This document shows, in pieces, positions 29,393 to 36,572 of a DNA stretch of 64,000 nucleotides (the first letter of the stretch is position 1; the number at the start of each line of letters is the position of its first letter). The notes below the pieces were generated by a model that was not told the DNA's origin, made no database searches, and saw only the letters and a list, made by a program, of their open reading frames with translations. Made by a program: the position numbers and the translations under genes. Where the stretch lies: positions 62,001 through 126,000 of the forward strand of contig CAWGEV010000006.1 in assembly GCA_963821705.1 (NCBI GenBank), given 5' to 3'. This DNA is from DASUPK01 sp963821705. GTDB lineage: Bacteria; Actinomycetota; Thermoleophilia; Solirubrobacterales; 70-9.

Positions 29393-29871
29393 AGCCGATC
29401 CGCAAGCACCTGAGCTACGCGAACGTGATGGCTACTGTCGCCGTGTTCCTGGCGCTGGGCGGCGGCGCGATCGCGGCGCTCCGGCTTCCAGCGCACTCGG
29501 TTGGAGCCAAGCAGCTGAAGAACAATGCCGTCACCGGAGCCAAGGTCCGCGATCACTCCCTCAGCGGCGATGACCTGGCGCAGATCGGGCTCGCGAACCT
29601 GAAGGGCGCCTCCGGGACGGCTACCAATGACTCGACCGTGAGCGAGGCGGCCGGCGATTGCGGGCGCTTCGTCTTCACGGCCTCGGGGGCCCAGCCGGGC
29701 GACGGCGTCATGCTCGCCGGCTCGGAGATCAACTCCCTCGCCCACGCGATGATCGGCGGGGCTACCGCCACCAACGCGAACAAGCTGAACGTGGCGGTCT
29801 GCGCGGGCGCGGGCAATCCCATCAACCAGGCGGCCGGCACGATCCAGATCCGCTTCGACACGCTTCGCTGA
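29389..29871 (+). CDS. KNSVG-signature protein (paralogue 2)
   Basis: 160 residues: YANVMATVAVFLALGGGAIA membrane/signal segment, then the HSVGAKQLKNNAVTGAKVRD repeat-like signature, then a beta-rich domain with two cysteines (GDCGRFVF, NVAVCAGAG). ATG 29389 overlaps the phosphoesterase stop. Two similar proteins are in the window (20139, 45200). The LKNxAV/KIxxGAV spacing resembles a short solenoid of pentapeptide-like turns. Function unknown; likely surface-exposed. Confidence 0.78.
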   Translation: MKPIRKHLSYANVMATVAVFLALGGGAIAALRLPAHSVGAKQLKNNAVTGAKVRDHSLSGDDLAQIGLANLKGASGTATNDSTVSEAAGDCGRFVFTASGAQPGDGVMLAGSEINSLAHAMIGGATATNANKLNVAVCAGAGNPINQAAGTIQIRFDTLR

Positions 29872-29945
29872 CTGGCGCGTTCTCGGCGGCGCGCTCCGTT
29901 CACGTCCGGCGCGAGAAGGGGCCCCCGCAAGGAGGCCGCTTCGTC

Positions 29946-29960
29946 TAGGGTCGGCCCATG
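29946..29960 (+). promoter_or_regulatory. Leaderless promoter -10 with ATG start
   Basis: TAGGGT (29946-29951), six bases, ATG (29958). A normal-start control for the same geometry as the ATC genes. Confidence 0.45.
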
Positions 29961-30315
29961 CTGTTCGCCAAGCGACGGCTGAAGAAGGGCGGCGAGCGGG
30001 CAACCGCGCTCGTCCTCTCCTGCGAGGAGCGCAGCAAGGTCACCACCAACGAGCTCCGCGACTACGACTACGTGCTCGAGGTGCATCCGGAGTCCGGCGA
30101 GACATTCCAGGCCAAGGTCCGCGACAAGTTCTGGATCACAGGGCTGCGGCCGGAGAACGGCGACGACGGTGTCCCGGTCCGCTTCGACCCCGGGCAGCAA
30201 GGAGACCGTCTTCGACCTGGACGGCGATCCGCGCTACGACGTCGACGCGATGAACGAGCGGACGGCGCAGCTGAAGGCGGAGACCCGGGCGCTCAAGCAG
30301 CAGCCCCCGGGCTGA
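29958..30315 (+). pseudogene. Short cytosolic protein of unknown function, one insertion
   Basis: About 118 residues across frames: MLFAKRRLKKGGERATALVL, YDYVLEVHPESGETFQAKVR, then after an extra base near 30195, SKETVFDLDGDPRYDVDAMN and a charged tail. The first half resembles DUF3592-like or SHOCT-neighbour beta proteins (xATVxxxxxxxVxVxPExGxPFxA), but I cannot assign it firmly. The span is 119 codons plus one base. Confidence 0.55.
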
Positions 30316-30339
30316 CCCGCTCGGGGCAATCCCGGCGCG

Positions 30340-30465
30340 GTGGCCTTCCGTATCCGTGATGTGGCCGTCAGCCCTGCCCTCAGATCCCTCACCCTGGCGG
30401 GGCTGGCGGCCGCACTCATCGGGGACGGGCTCTCCATGTACTTCCACGACTTCGGGTTGCCGTAG
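30340..30465 (+). CDS. Possible small hydrophobic peptide
   Basis: A short open frame from GTG 30340 (or GTG 30361) to TAG 30465 gives up to 41 residues with a hydrophobic middle: LRSLTLAGLAAALIGDGLSM then YFHDFGLP. The third codon positions from 30361 on are mostly G or C, as in real genes here. No ribosome-binding site is clear. It ends 13 bases before the next gene. Confidence 0.3.
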   Translation: MAFRIRDVAVSPALRSLTLAGLAAALIGDGLSMYFHDFGLP

Positions 30466-30478
30466 CGTCCTGCGGGAC

Positions 30479-30751
30479 GTGAGCAAGGACGACTTCCGCA
30501 AGGCGCGCTGGTACGCGATCCGCCCCGCGGCGAACCGCAAGCCGGCGACCTACCGCTGCCCGCTCTGCGGCGGAATGCTGCCGGCGCTCAGCGAGCACAT
30601 GCTGGTCACCCCCGAGGGCGACTCGTCCAGGCGCCGCCACGCCCACTCGGCCTGCGTCATGGCCGCCCGCCAGCAGGGTCGCCTGCCGCTGCGCGAGGAG
30701 GTCGAGCCGCGGGAGCCGGGAATCGTCGCGAAGCTACTGCGCCGTTCCTAG
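30479..30751 (+). CDS. Small zinc-ribbon-like protein
   Basis: 90 residues from GTG 30479: KDDFRKARWYAIRPAANRKP, then YRCPLCGGMLPALSEHMLVT and SRRRHAHSACVMAARQQGR. CPLC, two histidines (SEH, RHAH) and a later Cys could bind one zinc. It is highly basic. I recognise it as an actinobacterial conserved hypothetical but know no function. Convergent with the histidine kinase gene two bases on. Confidence 0.65.
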   Translation: MSKDDFRKARWYAIRPAANRKPATYRCPLCGGMLPALSEHMLVTPEGDSSRRRHAHSACVMAARQQGRLPLREEVEPREPGIVAKLLRRS

Positions 30752-30753
30752 AT

Positions 30754-32121
30754 TCAGACCGGCTGGGACGGAAGCTCGATCCAGACGTCGGCGCCGCCGT
30801 CTCGATTCGCGGCGTGGGCACTGCCGCGATGGGCCCTCGCGATCGCCTCCACGATCGCAAGGCCGAGCCCGGTGCCGTCGCCGCCGCGCGCGTGGTCGGC
30901 GCGGCTGAAGCGCTCGAAGGCGTGGTCGAGGAAGTCCGGCGGGAAGCCCGGTCCCCCGTCCTGGACGTGGATCTGGAGGTCGCCGTTCTCCTCACGGGCC
31001 CGGACCTTGATCTCGCCGCCGCCGTGCTGGATCGCGTTCTCGACCAGGTTGGTGAGCGCCTGCTCGAGGCGAACGGGGTCCCCATCGACCGTGAGCCCGT
31101 CAGCCGGCTCCACCACCAGCGACCTGCTGGATCCGTCGAAGCGGGCGGAGAAGCGCTCCGCGACGTCACCGAGCAGATCGGCGACGCGCAGCTTGCGCAG
31201 ATGCAGCGCGAGCTTGCCCTGCTCCGAGCGCGCCAGGACGAGCAGGTCCTCGGCGAGGCCGCTGAGGCGGTCGACCTCGACGATCGCCGAGGAGATCGCG
31301 GCGCGCATCTCCTCCGGGGTCTTCGCGTAGCGCAGCGCAAGCTCCAGCTCGGTCTTCTGCATGGCCAGCGGCGTGCGGAGCTCGTGGCTCGCGTCGTCGA
31401 CGAACGTACGCTCTCGGGCGAGCGCCGCCTCGAGGCGACCGAGCATCTGGTTGAGCGTCTCGCCGAGGCGGCGGAGCTCGTCGTGCGCCTCCGGCAGGGG
31501 CAGCCGCTGCTCGGGCTCGGCGGCGGAGATCTCGGCGGCGCGCCTGCGCATGGCCTCCACGGGCCGCAGCGCCCCAAGGGCGACGAAGTAGCCGGCCAGC
31601 GAGGCGAGCAGCAGGGCGACAGGGCCCCCGATCAGCAGGATCGTCCGCAGGTTGTTCAACGCCGAGTTTCGGTCGTCGAGCGACGCGCCGACCAGGACGA
31701 CGAGCCTGCCGTTCTGTGTGTCCACGGGTTTGGCGAACAACCGGGCCGGGCCATCCATGATCTCCACGTTGGAACGATCGAGGCGTATGGGCCCGGCGCT
31801 GGCGGCGCTGAGCTCCCCGGGGGTCAGCAGCGAGCTGTGTGAGAGCCGTCCCGTCGTGGCGCCGTACACCTGGCCGCCCGGGGTGAGGACCTGGGCGAAG
31901 GTGTCCTCGCCCGGCACGTTGCCGCCGCCGTTCACGGTCGCGCCCGAGCGGTTGACCAGGGCTCCGACGTCCTGCGCTCGCGAGGTCAGGCCGTTGTTGA
32001 TCGCGTCGTTCAGCTGGGCCTCGAACCGCAGGTAGATGAAGAACCCGAGAGCCGCGAGCAGGATCGCCATCACCCCGGCGAACGCGAGGGTGATTCTCAG
32101 GCGAATCGAGAGGCGCCTCAC
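30754..32121 (-). CDS. Sensor histidine kinase (OmpR-system partner)
   Basis: 455 residues: membrane helix at about 8-30, a periplasmic sensor of about 130 residues, a second helix (ILLIGGPVALLLASLAGYFV), HAMP (LRPVEAMRRRAAEISAAEPE), HisKA with phospho-acceptor DDASHELRTPLAM, and HATPase with N-box NLVENAIQHGG, G1 VQDGGPGFPPDF and G2 GGDGTGLGLAIVE. It overlaps the response regulator by four bases (ATGA), so the two act as a pair. The signal is unknown. Confidence 0.93.
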   Translation of the reverse strand: MRRLSIRLRITLAFAGVMAILLAALGFFIYLRFEAQLNDAINNGLTSRAQDVGALVNRSGATVNGGGNVPGEDTFAQVLTPGGQVYGATTGRLSHSSLLTPGELSAASAGPIRLDRSNVEIMDGPARLFAKPVDTQNGRLVVLVGASLDDRNSALNNLRTILLIGGPVALLLASLAGYFVALGALRPVEAMRRRAAEISAAEPEQRLPLPEAHDELRRLGETLNQMLGRLEAALARERTFVDDASHELRTPLAMQKTELELALRYAKTPEEMRAAISSAIVEVDRLSGLAEDLLVLARSEQGKLALHLRKLRVADLLGDVAERFSARFDGSSRSLVVEPADGLTVDGDPVRLEQALTNLVENAIQHGGGEIKVRAREENGDLQIHVQDGGPGFPPDFLDHAFERFSRADHARGGDGTGLGLAIVEAIARAHRGSAHAANRDGGADVWIELPSQPV

Positions 32122-32798
32122 GAGCCCCCGTCCTGGCGCAGTCGGTAGCCGGCCCCGCGCACGGTCCGGATCGACTGCACGCCGAACGGCTTGTCGATCT
32201 TCTTCCGCAACAGCCGCACGTAGGAGTCGACGATGTTGGAGCGGTTCTCGTAGTCGTAGTCCCAGGCGTGCTCGAGCAGCTGGAAACGGGAGAGGACCTC
32301 GCCCGGCCGGCGCATGAACACCTCGAGAACGGCGAACTCCTTGGCGGAGAGGTCAATCTCCTTCTCTCCCCTCCAGACCTGCCGCTTCGCCGGGTCCAGG
32401 CGAAGGTCGCCGACCTGGAGCTGCGGCGAGCGCCCGCCGTCGGCGCGCCTGGCGAGGGCGCGCAGGCGCGCGAGGAGCTCAGCGTAGGAGAACGGCTTGA
32501 CCAGATAGTCGTCCGCGCCGGCGTCCAGGCCCGTGACGCGATCGGCCACCCCGTCGCGCGCGGTCAGCATCAGGATCGGCGACCAGACGCCGTCGTCGCG
32601 GAGGCGCCTGCAGACCTCGAAGCCGTCGATGCCGGGCAGCATCAGGTCGAGCACGATCGCGTCGTACTCGGTGGACCCCGCCATCCAGAGGGCGTCCTCG
32701 CCCTTCTCGGCGTGGTCTGCGGCGATCCCCTCCTGCCGCAGCCCCTTGCGGAGCAGGCCGGCCATCTTGACCTCGTCCTCGACGATCAACACGCGCAT
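32118..32798 (-). CDS. OmpR/PhoB-family response regulator
   Basis: 226 residues. The receiver domain (1-118) has the acidic pocket VEDE, the phospho-Asp in VLDLMLPGIDG, the switch LTARD and the Lys of LVKPFSY. The winged-helix DNA-binding domain (about 130-222) has KEFAVLEVFMRRPGEVLSR and IDKPFGVQSIRTVRGAGYRL. Tandem sites upstream of its own gene suggest autoregulation. It is first in the operon with the kinase. Confidence 0.94.
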   Translation of the reverse strand: MRVLIVEDEVKMAGLLRKGLRQEGIAADHAEKGEDALWMAGSTEYDAIVLDLMLPGIDGFEVCRRLRDDGVWSPILMLTARDGVADRVTGLDAGADDYLVKPFSYAELLARLRALARRADGGRSPQLQVGDLRLDPAKRQVWRGEKEIDLSAKEFAVLEVFMRRPGEVLSRFQLLEHAWDYDYENRSNIVDSYVRLLRKKIDKPFGVQSIRTVRGAGYRLRQDGGS

Positions 32799-32824
32799 CT
32801 TTGCTCGCCGAGATTGTCGCGCAA

Positions 32825-32842
32825 AGATGAACGCCAGATGAA
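32825..32842 (-). promoter_or_regulatory. Direct-repeat operator for the response regulator
   Basis: On the minus strand TTCATCT occurs twice, exactly 11 bp apart (32842-32836 and 32831-32825), 27 bases before the response regulator ATG. An 11-bp-phased direct repeat is the usual DNA target of OmpR/PhoB-family regulators. GACAAT just downstream could be the -10. Inference from sequence. Confidence 0.5.
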
Positions 32843-32855
32843 AAGACCTTTTGGC

Positions 32856-33071
32856 TCAGTGCTCGTGGTCGGCGAGCCAGGCAGCCCAGCCGAAGAGCGC
32901 CAGCGAACCGAGCGCCATCATGCCGCTCGCCTGCACCAGGCCGTGGAAGAGCCAATCGAGGGCGAGCAGCCCGCACACCAACCCGCCGGCTGCGCTGAGC
33001 CCCCAAACCCGCGTGCCGCGCATCATCGCCCGCCAACCCGTTTCTCCATGCCGCGAGCAGCTTCGGCCCAC
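32856..33071 (-). CDS. Small two-helix membrane protein
   Basis: Up to 71 residues. The likely core starts at MRGTRVWGLSAAGGLVCG and has two hydrophobic helices (GLVCGLLALDWLFHGLV, MMALGSLALFGWAAWLA). It precedes the response regulator on the same strand. Start uncertain: the ATG pair near 33025 suits better than the far ATG. No function known. Confidence 0.45.
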   Translation of the reverse strand: MGRSCSRHGETGWRAMMRGTRVWGLSAAGGLVCGLLALDWLFHGLVQASGMMALGSLALFGWAAWLADHEH

Positions 33072-33137
33072 GCGCTAAATCCCACGTGAAAGGTTCGCTG
33101 ACGGCTGTCGCCCGCGCTCGCATCTAGGCTGGACTTC

Positions 33138-33626
33138 GTGCCCGAGACCCACCATTTCGAGGACGACGGCGGGATCCCGAACTCCCCGCTGCCCGCGCTC
33201 ATCCATCACGACGTCGACGCGGCGCGGGACGCGAGCCGGTGCGAGGAGCTGTTCGCCGCGAACACCTGGCTCCCCGACTGGCGCGACGGGATCTTCTCGT
33301 TCCACCACTTCCACTCGACTACGCACGAGGTACTCGGAATCGTCGCCGGGACCGCGACAGTGAAGCTCGGCGGACCGAAGGGGCAGAGCTTCGAGATCCG
33401 GCAGGGAGACGTCCTGGTCCTCCCCGCCGGAACGGGGCACTGCAACGAGGGCTCGAGCCCGGACCTGCTCGTGATCGGCGCCTATCCGGACGGCATGCCC
33501 TGGGACATCCGCCGGGGCGACCCCGCCGAGCACGACGAGGTCCTCGCCAACATCGCGCGCATCCCGCTTCCGCGCGCGGACCCGGTCGAGGGACCGGATG
33601 GCTCCCTGACCCAGCTCTGGGGCTAG
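33138..33626 (+). CDS. Cupin protein (YjlB-like)
   Basis: 162 residues. FHHFHSTTHEVLGIVAGTAT gives the HxH...E metal site of the first cupin motif, and GDVLVLPAGTGHCNEG the second motif His. It belongs to small single-cupin proteins of unknown reaction. GTG 33138 lies 7 nt behind TAGGCT, a leaderless-type promoter. Its TAG shares CTAG with the stop of the convergent hydrolase. Confidence 0.82.
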   Translation: MPETHHFEDDGGIPNSPLPALIHHDVDAARDASRCEELFAANTWLPDWRDGIFSFHHFHSTTHEVLGIVAGTATVKLGGPKGQSFEIRQGDVLVLPAGTGHCNEGSSPDLLVIGAYPDGMPWDIRRGDPAEHDEVLANIARIPLPRADPVEGPDGSLTQLWG

Positions 33627-34465
33627 GCGAAGCGCTTGACGAAGTCGAGCGCCGTCTTGGCGACCTCCTGCCAGCCGGAGTCGATCGTCAGCGAGTGCCC
33701 GCGGTTCGGGATCTTGGTGATCTCGGTGACCGCGGAGTTCCCCTTCTGTCGCTTGTAGGCGGCGTTGGCGATCGCCCAGGGGACGGTGTGGTCCTTCTCC
33801 CCGTCGATGATCAGGAGCGGCCCCCGGTCGGGATTCTTCGTGTCGACCTTGGCCTCGGTGAACGGGTTCAGGTTGGCGTTCGCCATCTGCATCAGCGCGG
33901 CTCCGGGCGCCGCCACGTGGTAGGTCGCGTAGAGCTCCTTGGCCTCATCGTCGTCGAGCGCGTTGGCCCAGCCGTACTTGAACTGCTCGAGACTGAGCGT
34001 CACCGCCCGCCCCCTGTTGAGCGGGTTCTTGAGCACGGGCCCCGCCGAGCGCAGCGCGGAGACGGGAAGCGGCAGGACCCCGCGGAACGGGCCCGGGTCG
34101 ATGGCGACCGTGGCGGCCGAGAGGCCCCGGTCAGCGATCATCTGCGCGAGCAGGCCCCCGGTGGAGTGACCCATCACCGCGGGCTTCTTGCTGAGGCCGC
34201 CGATCACCTGCTGCGTGTGGTCGGCGATCTGCTTGAGCGTCTTCTTGGCGAAGACGTCGGGGTTCGCCCGGGCCTGCTCGACCGTCTCGGGGTCGTCCGG
34301 CCAGTCCGGCGTCAGGCCCGCGTAGCCGTTGTCCTCGAAGTACGTCACCCAGTTGTCCCAGCTGCTGGGCAACAGCCAGAGCCCGTGGATCAGGACGATC
34401 GGGATGTTCCCCGACTCGTTCGCCTTCTCGATCTGCCGAGCTTCCCGCTCCGATACCTCCGCCAT
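33623..34465 (-). CDS. Alpha/beta hydrolase
   Basis: 280 residues: IPIVLIHGLWLLPSSWDNWV (oxyanion HG), nucleophile elbow VMGHSTGGLLAQ (Ser), acid in LLIIDGEKDHTVPW (Asp) and His in NRGHSLTIDSGW. Full serine hydrolase triad; cytoplasmic. The cap domain is long (PFRGVLPLPVSALRSAG onwards). Substrate unknown. Divergent from the next metallo-hydrolase. Confidence 0.88.
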   Translation of the reverse strand: MAEVSEREARQIEKANESGNIPIVLIHGLWLLPSSWDNWVTYFEDNGYAGLTPDWPDDPETVEQARANPDVFAKKTLKQIADHTQQVIGGLSKKPAVMGHSTGGLLAQMIADRGLSAATVAIDPGPFRGVLPLPVSALRSAGPVLKNPLNRGRAVTLSLEQFKYGWANALDDDEAKELYATYHVAAPGAALMQMANANLNPFTEAKVDTKNPDRGPLLIIDGEKDHTVPWAIANAAYKRQKGNSAVTEITKIPNRGHSLTIDSGWQEVAKTALDFVKRFA

Positions 34466-34518
34466 GCTGGCCTCCCCTTCCGGACGCGAAATTGACGGGT
34501 GAAGTATTACTGCACCCG

Positions 34519-35301
34519 ATGGCCGTGCGACTGACCCACATCGGCGGACCGACCGTCCTGATCGAATTCGAGGGCTGGCGGCTGCTCACCGATCCCACCT
34601 TCGACCCGGCGGGCGGCAAGTATCGCTTCGGCTGGGGCACCGGCTCGACCAAGCTGACCGGACCGTCGATCGCGGGCGCCGACCTCGGCACCATCGACGC
34701 GGTGCTGCTCAGCCACGATCACCATGAGGACAACCTCGACGCCGCGGGGCGGGAGCTGCTCCCCTCAGCCGGCGTCGTCGTCACGACCGCCGCCGGCGCG
34801 AGGCGCCTCGGCGGTGAGACCCGCGGGCTCGAGCCCTGGGAGACGACGCGGCTCGAGCACCCCGATCGACCGGCGATCGAGGTGACGGCCACCCCATGTC
34901 GTCATGGGCCGCCGGGGAGCCGCCCGATCGTGGGCAACGTGATCGGGTTCGGCCTCGGCTGGGAGGGCCAGGCGAACGGCGTGCTCTGGATCTCGGGCGA
35001 CACCGTCCTCTATGACGGCGTCCGGCAGGTCGCCGACCACCTCGACGTGGACACCGCCCTCCTTCACCTCGGCGGCGTCCGGTTCCCGGTCAGCGGCCCC
35101 CTCCACTACACGATGACCGCCCACCAGGCCGTCGCGCTCTGCGAGCTGATCCGGCCGCGCACCGCGATCCCGATCCACTACGAAGGCTGGAAGCACTTCC
35201 GGGAGGGGCGAGACGAGATCGAGCGCGAGCTCGCCTCGGCGCCCGAGGAAGTCCGGAGGAGCTTCCGCTGGCTGCCGATAGGCGAGCCCACGAGCGTCTG
35301 A
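34519..35301 (+). CDS. Metallo-beta-lactamase superfamily protein (UlaG/NAPE-PLD-like)
   Basis: 260 residues: VRLTHIGGPTVLIEFEGWRL then LLTDPTFD, metal motif LLSHDHHEDNLD (HxHxxD type), TPCRHGPP as third His, WISGDTV as bridging Asp and IPIHYEGWKHF as final His. This is the layout of UlaG-type lactonases and NAPE-PLD-like phosphodiesterases. Substrate unknown. TATTACT shortly before the ATG could be a leaderless -10. Confidence 0.85.
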   Translation: MAVRLTHIGGPTVLIEFEGWRLLTDPTFDPAGGKYRFGWGTGSTKLTGPSIAGADLGTIDAVLLSHDHHEDNLDAAGRELLPSAGVVVTTAAGARRLGGETRGLEPWETTRLEHPDRPAIEVTATPCRHGPPGSRPIVGNVIGFGLGWEGQANGVLWISGDTVLYDGVRQVADHLDVDTALLHLGGVRFPVSGPLHYTMTAHQAVALCELIRPRTAIPIHYEGWKHFREGRDEIERELASAPEEVRRSFRWLPIGEPTSV

Positions 35302-35311
35302 AACGAATTGA

Positions 35312-35670
35312 TGGAGCCGGCGGCATCGAAGCCGCGTCCTCGGCCACGAACGATCGGTGTCTACAGGCATAGCCGGCGCTTTGCTCTCGTCCTCCGACCT
35401 CCGCTGCCGGCGGGAGATGCCGGAGGACCAAGTCCCTTCATTGTCCCCGGACGGTCGGGACGAGCCGGCCGGGTGAGCCCGATTCTGACGCCGGGATCCC
35501 ACCCCTCGGGCTCGGGTGGGCCGACGCTCACTGCTTAGCTTCTAACTAAGCGGCGAGGGCGAACTCATGGTCCGCACGTATTGGTTGGTCCAGGTGTTTA
35601 ACGAGGCCTCCTGGAACCTCGACCTGCAACCTGATCGCACGGATGACCAAGTCGAATCCAATTCGGCCCC
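35312..35670 (-). ncRNA. ssrA: Transfer-messenger RNA (tmRNA)
   Basis: The minus strand from 35670 begins GGGGCCGAATTGGATTCGAC, the classical 5' end of tmRNA, and ends CCGGCTCCA at 35312. GGGGCCG pairs with CGGCTCC as the acceptor stem (one G-U). The tag frame at 35575-35546 reads GCG GAC CAT GAG TTC GCC CTC GCC GCT TAG, giving ADHEFALAA, and its stop lies in a CTTAG/CTAAG hairpin as is usual. The genomic bases after the discriminator A are TCA, so CCA is not encoded and must be added. It rescues stalled ribosomes with SmpB, whose gene lies 3.7 kb away. Length 359 nt, normal. Confidence 0.95.
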
Positions 35671-35734
35671 GTGCTATGTCGAGGTCCAATGGTAGCCAGG
35701 GCGGCGTCGCTTAGGCCCGGTGAAGGGGCCGAGC

Positions 35735-35750
35735 TAGATTTGAGTGTGTG
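35735..35750 (+). promoter_or_regulatory. Leaderless promoter -10 of the site-2 protease gene
   Basis: TAGATT (35735-35740), seven bases, GTG (35748). It lies between the tmRNA 5' end and the divergent protease gene. Confidence 0.4.
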
Positions 35751-36572
35751 GAAGCTCATCAGCAGACCGGGCTCGAGCCCATTCATCCCGGGTCGGGACG
35801 GGGCCAGGGACCGCTCAAGCGGATCGGGTCCGCCCTCGCCGCCCTCGGCGTCCTGATCGCAAACCTGGGCGCCAAGCTGAAGTTGCTGCTGGTCGCGCTT
35901 CCCAAGCTGAAGCTCTTCTCCACCTCGGCATCGATGCTGGTCTCGATCGCGGCCTATCAGTTCATCTTCGGCTGGCTCTTCTCGGTCGGTTTCGTGCTCC
36001 TCCTGCTGCTTCACGAGCTCGGTCACGTCTTCCAGCTCCGGCGCGAGGGGATCAAGGCCTCGGCGCCGATGTTCATCCCGTTCATGGGCGCCGTGATCTC
36101 CGCCAAGTCCCTGGGGGACGACGCGGCGGCGGAGGCGCGGGTCGGCTTGGCCGGCCCGGTCCTCGGCTCCATCGCGACACTCGTGCCCCTCGCGATCTGG
36201 CTGGCGACAGGCAGCCACTTCTGGCAGGCGCTCGCGTTCATCGGCTTCTTCATCAACCTCTTCAACCTCATTCCGGTGCTGCCACTCGACGGCGGGCGCG
36301 CGATGGCCGCGCTCTCCCCCTGGGTCTGGCTGGCCGGCTTCGCCGGGCTGGTGGCGATGGCCTTCGTCTTCCCGAGCCCGATCCTGCTGATCATCCTCGC
36401 GCTCGGAGGAATGGAGAGCTGGCGGCGGTGGAAGGCGCGGAACACCCCCGAGGGGCGTGCCTATCACCGGGTTCCGTCGCGCACCCGGCTGCTGGTGGCC
36501 GCCGCCTACGTGCTGCTGCTCGCATTGCTCGCGGCCGGGGTCTCGGCCACGCACCTCCCCCGCAGCCTCTAG
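35748..36572 (+). CDS. Site-2 protease family (M50) membrane protein
   Basis: 274 residues with six or so helices. Zinc ligands HELGH in LLLLLHELGHVFQLRREGIK and the second-site motif LFNLIPVLPLDGGRAMAALS (NxxPxxPLDGG) are both intact. S2P enzymes cut proteins within the membrane, often releasing transcription factors or anti-sigma factors; the substrate here is unknown. There is no PDZ domain. Its stop shares CTAG with the convergent coiled-coil gene. Confidence 0.9.
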   Translation: MEAHQQTGLEPIHPGSGRGQGPLKRIGSALAALGVLIANLGAKLKLLLVALPKLKLFSTSASMLVSIAAYQFIFGWLFSVGFVLLLLLHELGHVFQLRREGIKASAPMFIPFMGAVISAKSLGDDAAAEARVGLAGPVLGSIATLVPLAIWLATGSHFWQALAFIGFFINLFNLIPVLPLDGGRAMAALSPWVWLAGFAGLVAMAFVFPSPILLIILALGGMESWRRWKARNTPEGRAYHRVPSRTRLLVAAAYVLLLALLAAGVSATHLPRSL

